48,197 nt of DNA, from positions 1 to 48,197 of the forward strand of contig NZ_AZGE01000011.1 in NCBI RefSeq assembly GCF_001434465.1, written 5' to 3'. How positions within the stretch are numbered: the first letter of the stretch is position 1; every line of letters begins with the position of its first letter. Under the pieces are notes generated by a model. The model was not told the origin of the DNA, ran no database searches, and was given only the letters and a program-made list of their open reading frames with translations. A program made the translations under genes and the position numbers. The DNA is from Limosilactobacillus oris DSM 4864 (GTDB taxonomy: Bacteria; Bacillota; Bacilli; Lactobacillales; Lactobacillaceae). This document shows, one piece after another, positions 42,484 to 48,197 of the stretch.

Positions 42484-43541
42484 TCTGCTTCATCCTCCCT
42501 TTCATTAATCACAAACCGTGTTCGTAACATGACGTAAAAGTAGGTGAAGAAGGCCGCACCCATTAAGATAAAGATGGCAATCAAAATTGGCCACGCGTTA
42601 CCCATCCGGCTACCAAACGAGAGATAGATTCCTTGAAGCAGTAACGCAACGACTAACAGGCAGCCTGCCATCTCACGTTGCTGTTTCCCAAGACGAAGGG
42701 GATTGCTCCACCATTCCGTTGCCATGACAAGGAGAGGACACAGGATCAGTCCCGCTGCCAGGTAGATTTTCGCCATGCACAGTCCACAGCCCCCGACCAG
42801 AACTAGGAGGGCCAAGTAAAAGCGCCAGCTTATTTTATAACCATGTTCATGGGCCAAAAGGTACCAATTGTGACCACCATCTAAGCTAAAGCGCCGACCT
42901 AAAAATGGTGCGCCAACCAAAATGATTACGGCGATTAAGAAACCGATAATTCCCAAAGCTAGTGCTACTAGAACTAGAACAGCAACCACAGTCATACCAA
43001 TTATTGCCCAATGCAGTTGCCGCGCCTGTTTGCCTGTTGCTGGTTTGCCAGTTACAAGCATCGTCATGAAATAATCTAAGATTAAAGTTACGATAGCTAT
43101 GAAATAAAAAACCAGGCTAAAAATAAGAGCAAGGCTGCTACCATCCTCACCAACAAATAGCACACTAGCAATTGAGCCAGCTACCAGTAGCATTGCTATT
43201 CCGACGATTGTCGTTCCGACACCCGCTCGTCGGTGATTGAAGCCACGCGTGATTCCCGTAATTAACATGAAAACTCCTGGAATAGCGACGCAAGCAATAA
43301 TTATTAACCCAGTCATTGCGGAATCAATGATTGCAGACGAAACCATCGTGGTCAAAGTATCAACACTGCATGAGATTCCGGCTGCTACTCCTCCAATTAA
43401 CGTCAGGTAAAACCCCAACCAAAACTGCGGAGTAATTTCAAACGCCCTGGCTGTTTTGGCCCGTTCAACCTTAACACCGCAGCGCGGACAAAAAGCGGCG
43501 CCAGGGTTGAGCTTGGTACCGCAGTTACTACAAAACTTCAT
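42480..43541 (-). CDS. Zinc-ribbon polytopic membrane protein C
   Basis: A 353-aa protein with an N-terminal zinc ribbon (CSNCG at 4-8, FCPRCG at 18-23) followed by about nine or ten hydrophobic helices from residue 40 to the end. No transporter motif is recognised. The ATG follows AGGAAGGAAG. It is coupled to gene D through an ATGA overlap. Function unknown, probably a partner of the other zinc-ribbon proteins in the operon. Confidence 0.8.
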   Translation of the reverse strand: MKFCSNCGTKLNPGAAFCPRCGVKVERAKTARAFEITPQFWLGFYLTLIGGVAAGISCSVDTLTTMVSSAIIDSAMTGLIIIACVAIPGVFMLITGITRGFNHRRAGVGTTIVGIAMLLVAGSIASVLFVGEDGSSLALIFSLVFYFIAIVTLILDYFMTMLVTGKPATGKQARQLHWAIIGMTVVAVLVLVALALGIIGFLIAVIILVGAPFLGRRFSLDGGHNWYLLAHEHGYKISWRFYLALLVLVGGCGLCMAKIYLAAGLILCPLLVMATEWWSNPLRLGKQQREMAGCLLVVALLLQGIYLSFGSRMGNAWPILIAIFILMGAAFFTYFYVMLRTRFVINEREDEAE

Positions 43542-43558
43542 TTTTTCTTCCTTCCTAC

Positions 43559-43864
43559 CTATTTTTGCCGATTAGAAACGGCATTAACCAAAATACCAAT
43601 AACGTATAACCCAACAACCAGCCACGGAATAATTTGTACCATGTGAGCCAAGTTCTCCAAATCGTTCAGGGAGGTATCACCCGAAAGCGCTGCAACTGCT
43701 GTCCGGCCTACAACTTCAGCTGCATTCGCAAACACATATGAATAGGCAAGCCCGTAAACGGCCGCAAGGAGAACACCCAAAGTCTTCAGAACTCCGCCGC
43801 CAACATGGTGGGTGGCTCCCTTAATAATCCCACCGATAACCGCGGGGACCCCAATCAGTAGCAT
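43559..43864 (-). pseudogene. C-terminal membrane part of zinc-ribbon protein B
   Basis: A 101-codon frame with three hydrophobic helices. Its upstream frame joins that of zinc-ribbon gene B if the six-G run at 43871-43876 (C run on the plus strand) is one base shorter. The join would then read NLWG-FVMLLIGVPAVIGG, a continuous membrane helix. There is no ribosome site before the ATG at 43864, and it overlaps the end of gene B by 44 bases. It is best read as the detached end of a 384-aa protein. Separate translation by coupling cannot be excluded. Confidence 0.6.
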
Positions 43865-44714
43865 AACGAACCCCCCAAAGGTTCAGGTATGATGCCCCAT
43901 TTAAGCCTCCGCTTTGGAGGACGGAAAGGCCTTGGCTGAGCAAACTCCCCGTCTCATCTTTAGTCATAAAGTACATAATTGCCCCGAGCAAGGTCCCAAC
44001 AATTCCCAAAATAGTTTCTCCATTCCATGAAAAGCCTGTCGACTGGGAAACTGTGGCCGCCGTTGGTTGGGCAGTTACTGCCGTCTTTTGCGCTTTCGAA
44101 TCAGCTTTTTCTTGCGGCTGGGTAGGTACTTTCCCCTCAGTCTGCGATTGGGAATGCTGACCACTGCGTAGTGACTGATACATTTCCACCGCCGAATCAC
44201 GAAATTCCTTGGTATGTTCCTTATTCTGCAGGTAATTGTCTACGGCTTCATCCCATTTGAAACGCTTCTCATTCGAAAGCAATGGGAACAAGTAGACCAT
44301 TACTAGAAAAATAATCAGCAGGTACCAGCGAAGGGCAGGAAAAACAACAGCCAGAAAGTAAAAGAAGAACATCGTCAAGGCATTATCCTTCACAAATTGT
44401 AAAACCTGGTTGAAGTGTGCCCGGGTAAAGGCTAACCGGGCGAAGACGTTCACCTTATTATTCTGGCGTTCTGCTTTTAAGCGGCTCTCTAAAGCAGCAT
44501 ATTGTTTTTGCAGGCGCTCATGCTCCACCGAAGAAACGGTTGCTGGATGATCATGTGCCTTCCTTGCTGCTTCCCGCTCCTGATTTGCTGACTGTGATTT
44601 ATCCTGCGCTTGTTCTTTATTTGAGGTAGGGACACTACTTACCGGGGCGCCGCACTGCTCACAAAACTTTTGCTCAGGCCGCAATTTAGCCCCACACTTT
44701 TCACAAAAATTCAT
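43821..44714 (-). CDS. Zinc-ribbon membrane protein B (frameshifted at a G run)
   Basis: 297 aa as read. N-terminal zinc ribbon (CEKCG at 4-8, FCEQCG at 18-23), a Lys/Gln/Glu-rich helical linker (about 30-80), membrane helices at about 118-150, a Gln/Ala-rich stretch (about 185-225), and a further helix at about 230-248. The last 15 residues (VRYATDWGPRGYRWDY) look out of frame. With one G less in the six-G run the protein continues into the membrane segment encoded at 43559-43864. The start at 44714 follows AGAGGAG. The upstream extension of the frame lies in the previous gene. Confidence 0.78.
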   Translation of the reverse strand: MNFCEKCGAKLRPEQKFCEQCGAPVSSVPTSNKEQAQDKSQSANQEREAARKAHDHPATVSSVEHERLQKQYAALESRLKAERQNNKVNVFARLAFTRAHFNQVLQFVKDNALTMFFFYFLAVVFPALRWYLLIIFLVMVYLFPLLSNEKRFKWDEAVDNYLQNKEHTKEFRDSAVEMYQSLRSGQHSQSQTEGKVPTQPQEKADSKAQKTAVTAQPTAATVSQSTGFSWNGETILGIVGTLLGAIMYFMTKDETGSLLSQGLSVLQSGGLNGASYLNLWGVRYATDWGPRGYRWDY

Positions 44715-44739
44715 CAAGTTCTCCTCTTTCGTAGGCTGG

Positions 44740-45345
44740 TTAATTGTTATCAATTGTTGCGTGGATGTCTTGTGCTTTGGCCTTAATCTCACTGACTGCA
44801 TGGTGACTGTTAACATAGTTGATAATGTCATGCAGCTTAACGGTTAAAAGGGGATCCTTATCCTTATTCTGGTTAACAGTGGTGACGTGATAGTAGCTTA
44901 CCGTCCCATCAGCACCAACGGTATAGGTCGGAGTATCGCCTCCTGCCATATCAGAAGGATGCAGACTCCAGCAGACACCACGGCCAGGGTCAGACAGGTG
45001 CTCAGTATTGTTGCTTTGAAACAGGTCAATTCCATTTGCATTGTAAATGCTGTGCCAGTCACCCTGGTCACTAAGTTTATCCTTGGCATAATACATAATG
45101 GCCGCTGCCGTCTGCATTGGTGTGATTGTGTTATAGTCCAGCCGGTCAGTGTCAGTGCTGGTCGACGAAGAACTTGTGCTAGTAGCAGAAGCTGATGATG
45201 AACTGCTCTGCCGCACCGGCGCTTTTGTACTCGTTCCTTGGCTGCTGTCTACGGATGGTTTGCTAAAAGTTCGCCCAGCAAAATAAGCCCCGGTCAGCAC
45301 TAACACAACTGCGATAACTGTAATAACAATATTTTTAGTTTTCAT
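44740..45345 (-). CDS. Membrane-anchored extracellular protein of the zinc-ribbon operon
   Basis: A 201-aa protein with an N-terminal membrane helix (about 7-25), a Ser/Thr-rich linker (about 33-66) and an outside domain (about 70-200). That domain is similar to the C-terminal domain of the neighbouring zinc-ribbon protein A: both have AAAI(M/L)YYAK, an aromatic strand with VGADGTVSYY or MGSDGQTVYYY, and an ending of the form I-x-x-Y-V-x-x-HHA. It lacks the zinc ribbon. The ATG follows AGGAGGAG, 8 bases after gene A. Function unknown. Confidence 0.8.
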   Translation of the reverse strand: MKTKNIVITVIAVVLVLTGAYFAGRTFSKPSVDSSQGTSTKAPVRQSSSSSASATSTSSSSTSTDTDRLDYNTITPMQTAAAIMYYAKDKLSDQGDWHSIYNANGIDLFQSNNTEHLSDPGRGVCWSLHPSDMAGGDTPTYTVGADGTVSYYHVTTVNQNKDKDPLLTVKLHDIINYVNSHHAVSEIKAKAQDIHATIDNN

Positions 45346-45353
45346 AGCTCCTC

Positions 45354-46112
45354 CTAATTGAATTTAATGTTTCCGGCAATTTGGTTGACTTGGTCCATAG
45401 CATGGTGGTCAATGACATACTGTTCAATCTCATTTAACGAAACGGTATCGTCAGGTTCAATGCTGTCATCAGGGCTTGGGCCGAGACGGTAGTAGTACAC
45501 CGTCTGGCCATCACTTCCCATGACGTAGCCACTTGCTCCGCCAAAGAACAACCCCGTAGGATAATAAGCATGCATAGTTCCATCGCCTCGTTCGGTGGCT
45601 TGATCTGTCAAACTATCAGAGGTCACCTTAGTAGACTTGGCTAAAGCACCACGGTAAAGTTCTCCCCAAAAATTATTTGATTCGTTTTCTTTGGCATAGT
45701 ATAAGATTGCAGCTGCTTTCTGTTGATCATTGAAGATTGGTCGACTCGCTGACCTGCTAGTACTGCTGTTTTTCTTGCCAATAGTCCTAGCTGGCTTTTC
45801 ACTTGTCGTCGTTGCTGAATCGGTGCCGTTTCCTTGCATCCCCAACATAAAGGCAATTGCCGCAAGGAGAGCGATGATTACGATGACTAGGATTATTTGT
45901 GCCTTTTTCCCCGTTTTCTTGCTACTCCCGTTCGGTGATGACGGTGTTGGCTGATGGGTAGCAGTGCCTGCTTCCAATTGATCCGTCGATTTAACTTGTT
46001 CTTCTGATGTTACCTGTCCTTTTTTATCCGTAGAATGGCCTAGCTTGGTTCCGCAATACGGGCAAAAGTCTGCCGCCGTGGAAACCTTCTTGCCACAATT
46101 CGGGCAAAACAT
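45354..46112 (-). CDS. Zinc-ribbon membrane protein A
   Basis: A 252-aa protein with an N-terminal zinc ribbon (CPNCG at 3-7, FCPYCG at 17-22), a polar linker, one membrane helix (about 73-92), a short Ser/Thr-rich part and a C-terminal outside domain (about 125-250) shared with the next gene's product. The start at 46112 follows GGGGGAATTAAT. The 21 codons upstream in frame have no ribosome site. It is the first gene of a six-gene operon in which five proteins carry the same kind of zinc ribbon. Function unknown. Confidence 0.82.
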   Translation of the reverse strand: MFCPNCGKKVSTAADFCPYCGTKLGHSTDKKGQVTSEEQVKSTDQLEAGTATHQPTPSSPNGSSKKTGKKAQIILVIVIIALLAAIAFMLGMQGNGTDSATTTSEKPARTIGKKNSSTSRSASRPIFNDQQKAAAILYYAKENESNNFWGELYRGALAKSTKVTSDSLTDQATERGDGTMHAYYPTGLFFGGASGYVMGSDGQTVYYYRLGPSPDDSIEPDDTVSLNEIEQYVIDHHAMDQVNQIAGNIKFN

Positions 46113-46214
46113 ATTAATTCCCCCAATCCGTTTAATAAACACGCCCCCTAGTTTACTAAAATCCCTTGCACCCAAGTTGCATTAAAGTGCGGTACCGTGC
46201 ATTCAACGTAATTT

Positions 46215-46263
46215 TTTCCATAAAAAAAGCGGCAGCCCACTAGCCTAATAGTGAACTGCCACT
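46215..46263 (-). terminator. Intrinsic terminator after map
   Basis: On the minus strand, GGCAG..CACTA and TAGTG..CTGCC pair with a small internal loop, followed by GCTTTTTTTATGG. It lies 14 bases after the map stop. Confidence 0.8.
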
Positions 46264-46276
46264 CAATTCTACATAT

Positions 46277-47131
46277 TTATTTAAATTCTTCCGCAATTTC
46301 CCGGGAAATTTTTGCGTAGTGTTCCAGGTACTTAGCGTAGTTATCGTTGTACATGTACTTGGCATCAGCTTCAGGATCCTGGGAGGTCAAAATCTTCGGC
46401 CCATCAGCGGTTACCACCAGGGTATGCTCGTACTGACAGGACCAGCCACCATCAGCGGTCTTCGCTAACCAGCCACTCGGGTCACTTGTGTCGGCTTCCC
46501 ACGTTCCGGTGTTGATCATCGGTTCAACCGTGATGGTCATCCCCTTCTTGAGACGCAGGCCCTGACCATGCTCACCATAGTGCGGTACCATTGGGTCTTC
46601 GTGCATTGTCGGCTGGATTCCGTGACCGACGAATTCGCGGACGTCACCGTAGCCATTTTCGTCTTCCGTGTAGTGTTGGATGACCGCACCAATGTCCCCG
46701 ATTCGGTTGCCAGGGACACACTGGTCAATTCCCATGAAGAGTGACTTCTTGGTCACGTCCATTAACTGTTGAATTTCCGGCTTAACCTCACCGACCGCAT
46801 ACGACCAGCAGGAATCACTGAAAAAGCCGTCGACGCTAACCACCGTATCAACCTTCACCAGGTCCCCCTTCTTCAATACCAGGTTCTTACGGGGAAAACC
46901 ATGACAAATCTCATCGTTGACACTGACACAGGTTGCGTACTTGTAACCCTCAAAGCCAATTTGCTCGGCCTTAGCCCCAGCAGCTTTGAAGTATTTCCGG
47001 GCAAATTCCTCGATCTTCCAACTTGAGATGCCCGGCTTGATAAATTCCCGAATTCCCAGGTGCATCGCTGCTAAAGCGGCCCCGGCTTTTTCCATCGCGT
47101 CAATTTCGCGTGGTGACTTTAATGTAATCAT
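46277..47131 (-). CDS. map: Methionine aminopeptidase, type I
   Basis: Removes the initiator methionine from new proteins in the cytoplasm. 284 aa, a little longer than the usual type I enzyme because of a C-terminal extension (about 255-284, ending HYAKISREIAEEF). The five metal ligands are visible in order: Asp in VKVDTVVSV, Asp in FFSDSCW, His in VGHGIQPTMHEDP, Glu in TITVEPMI, and Glu in YEHTLVVT. The start at 47131 (MITLKSPREI) follows AAGGAGA. The frame continues 19 codons upstream without family similarity. The gene is read away from the flavodoxin gene. Confidence 0.94.
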   Translation of the reverse strand: MITLKSPREIDAMEKAGAALAAMHLGIREFIKPGISSWKIEEFARKYFKAAGAKAEQIGFEGYKYATCVSVNDEICHGFPRKNLVLKKGDLVKVDTVVSVDGFFSDSCWSYAVGEVKPEIQQLMDVTKKSLFMGIDQCVPGNRIGDIGAVIQHYTEDENGYGDVREFVGHGIQPTMHEDPMVPHYGEHGQGLRLKKGMTITVEPMINTGTWEADTSDPSGWLAKTADGGWSCQYEHTLVVTADGPKILTSQDPEADAKYMYNDNYAKYLEHYAKISREIAEEFK

Positions 47132-47200
47132 TCTCGGATCTCCTTTTTGACATTCTACCTCTAATAGTATACCACTTGTCCCCATCATTGCCCCAAACCA

Positions 47201-47209
47201 TGCTATACT
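47201..47209 (+). promoter_or_regulatory. Extended -10 box of the flavodoxin-gtrA unit
   Basis: TGC followed by TATACT, 31 bases before the flavodoxin ATG. A good -35 is lacking, which an extended -10 can tolerate. Confidence 0.45.
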
Positions 47210-47240
47210 TGTAGGGATTAATAAATTGGAGGCACACGTA

Positions 47241-47696
47241 ATGAAAGCACTCGTAGTTTACGCAACCATCACTGGAAACAACGAAGACGTTGCCGACCTG
47301 GTCACCGAATCACTAGAAGACCGCGACGTTGACGTTGAAATGACCGAAATCTCCCTCGCGGACCCCGCAGACTTCGAAGACGTCGATATCTGTGTAGTCT
47401 GCCCATACACCTACGACGAGGGCGCCCTGCCGGACGAAGGAATGGACTTTTATGAGGACCTGCAAGAAGAGGAACTGACTGGCAAAGTCTATGGCGTTGC
47501 CGGTTCTGGCGATACCTTCTACGGCGATGACTTCTGCAAGGCCGTCGATGAATTCGGCAAGGTGCTGGCGGACACCGGCGCTACTAAGGGCAGCGAAAAC
47601 GTCCACGTCAACCTGGCCCCCGCTGAAGACGACGTTAAGAAGCTGGACCAATTTGCCGCAGAGCTAGTCAAGAAAGCGCAGGCACTCAATGATTAA
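47241..47696 (+). CDS. Flavodoxin
   Basis: A 151-aa acidic FMN protein for low-potential electron transfer. The start MKALVVYATITGNNEDVADL has the phosphate-binding loop (ATITGNN). The first isoalloxazine loop is near CPYTYDEGALPD (about 54-65), and the second in GSGDTFYGDDFCKA (about 89-102). ATG at 47241 follows GGAGG at 8 bases. A TTG five codons upstream would overlap the ribosome site. Its end overlaps the GtrA-like gene by 8 bases. The protein is markedly rich in Asp and Glu. Confidence 0.93.
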   Translation: MKALVVYATITGNNEDVADLVTESLEDRDVDVEMTEISLADPADFEDVDICVVCPYTYDEGALPDEGMDFYEDLQEEELTGKVYGVAGSGDTFYGDDFCKAVDEFGKVLADTGATKGSENVHVNLAPAEDDVKKLDQFAAELVKKAQALND

Positions 47697-48126
47697 GCAA
47701 CTCTGGGAAAAGTATAAGCACATCATCGCTTACCTCTTCTGGGGCGTTGTGACAACCGTTATCAACCTGGCCGTCTTTCAAATTTTGAGTTCCGGGATTC
47801 ACTGGAATTACCAGCTGGCGAACGTAATCGCCTGGTTCGTCTCCGTCCTGGTCGCCTACTTTACCAACAAGGTGTGGGTCTTTGGCTCCCACTACACCAC
47901 GGTCAGCGACTTTCTCGTTGAAATGCTGCGCTTCTTCTTCTACCGGGCACTAACCCTGGTGATCGATATTGTCATCACCTTCATCGGGATTTCCGTCCTC
48001 GGCTTCAAGGATCCAATGGGCCAGTTTATCGTCAAAGTCATTGATAACGTGATCGTAATCATCGCCAACTACGTCTTCTCGAAGTGGTTAATTTTCAAGG
48101 ATAATAAGCAAATTGAGGATCAATAA
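47689..48126 (+). CDS. GtrA-like membrane protein
   Basis: A 145-aa protein of the GtrA family with four membrane helices. It starts KHIIAYLFWGVVTTVINLAVF and includes VAYFTNKVWVF (the N-K-x-W-x-F motif seen in the family) and the C-terminal NYVFSKWLIF. GtrA proteins are thought to help move undecaprenyl-phosphate-linked sugars across the membrane. The ATG overlaps the flavodoxin stop. A likely partner, the GtrB-like transferase at 33533-34462, is in the window but not adjacent. Confidence 0.88.
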   Translation: MIKQLWEKYKHIIAYLFWGVVTTVINLAVFQILSSGIHWNYQLANVIAWFVSVLVAYFTNKVWVFGSHYTTVSDFLVEMLRFFFYRALTLVIDIVITFIGISVLGFKDPMGQFIVKVIDNVIVIIANYVFSKWLIFKDNKQIEDQ

Positions 48127-48139
48127 CAAGAAATAAGCA

Positions 48140-48169
48140 CGAACCATCCTCCAGCGAGGTTGAATGGTT
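48140..48169 (+). terminator. Possible terminator hairpin clipped by the IS end
   Basis: AACCATCCTC and GAGGTTGAATGGTT can form a stem with a small bulge just after gtrA. The T run expected after it is missing because the IS terminal repeat begins at once (48170). Confidence 0.35.
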
Positions 48170-48197
48170 TGAAGTGAACCCCCATAGTTGGACGAAA
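48170..48197. mobile_element. Terminal inverted repeat of an IS (right window end)
   Basis: An exact inverted copy of positions 2-29. The flanking bases (TTA after the left copy, GTT before the right copy) do not match, so the two ends do not look like the two sides of a single insertion with a target duplication. They look like two separate copies of one IS. Confidence 0.6.

Noticed and set aside
43820-43880. Programmed ribosomal frameshift at the six-G run
   Set aside because: A G run alone is weak evidence. No slippery heptamer with a downstream stimulatory hairpin is evident, so a length change of the run is the simpler reading.
47313-47651. Minus-strand open frame opposite flavodoxin
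   Set aside because: Antisense shadow of an acidic, codon-biased gene.
1-48197. A 48-kb composite transposon bounded by the two IS ends
   Set aside because: The interior includes map, recX and other core genes, and the flanking bases do not form a target duplication. Two independent IS copies at contig breaks are simpler.
1-48197. tRNA, rRNA or known riboswitch genes
   Set aside because: I looked through the intergenic regions and saw no tRNA-like cloverleaf, T-box or recognisable riboswitch. Only terminators and repeat hairpins were found.

Overview
The window looks like a chromosomal contig from a low-to-mid GC Gram-positive of the Lactobacillaceae, most likely a Limosilactobacillus-type lactobacillus. 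The evidence is KxYKxGKxW-type export signals, lactobacillus-style surface hydrolases, an rmlACBD set, glf, and a recX / DUF1659 / DUF2922 / YihY neighbourhood. The genus is inferred from overall protein character. No marker gene fixes it. Both window ends carry the same 28-bp sequence in inverted orientation, resembling the terminal inverted repeat of an IS3-family (IS150-group) element. The contig therefore probably breaks at two IS copies.

Region 1 (about 0.4-25.6 kb) is dominated by six large secreted proteins that share one repeat module of about 90-120 aa. Its landmarks are GWHA, RPD(I/V), SGF, ISRYS and YWF, and I count about 33 copies. The module is joined to a GH25 lysozyme, a GH73 glucosaminidase, an NlpC/P60 peptidase, a C39-like peptidase, an M23 endopeptidase, and a coiled-coil adhesin-like protein. 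Between them lie the dTDP-rhamnose operon (rmlA-rmlC-rmlB-rmlD), one lipoprotein and two glycosyltransferases. Two of the six repeat genes are split by single-base frameshifts.

Region 2 (about 25.7-35.9 kb) is a polysaccharide assembly locus on the minus strand. In transcription order it has a priming sugar-phosphate transferase, DUF4422, a GtrB-like GT2, a galactofuranosyltransferase-like GT, a Wzy-like polymerase, a Wzz-like protein, a second DUF4422, a further GT, then (after a terminator and a convergent lipoprotein gene) glf and a Wzx flippase. With the rml genes this predicts a polymer containing rhamnose and galactofuranose. No tyrosine kinase/phosphatase regulator pair is present in the window.

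Region 3 (about 36-48 kb) is more housekeeping: recX, a DUF1659/DUF2922 pair, a YihY-family membrane protein, a YjeM-type amino acid permease, a compact operon with five zinc-ribbon proteins plus one related membrane-anchored protein, map, a flavodoxin, and a GtrA-like membrane protein. One zinc-ribbon gene is interrupted at a six-G run. Intergenic regions hold several members of a dispersed hairpin repeat.

Working model (inference): the EPS/rml genes build a cell-surface polysaccharide, and the shared repeat module tethers a set of different wall-cutting enzymes to it. No sortase motif, LysM or other known wall anchor is visible in these proteins, so the repeat is the best candidate for the anchoring part.
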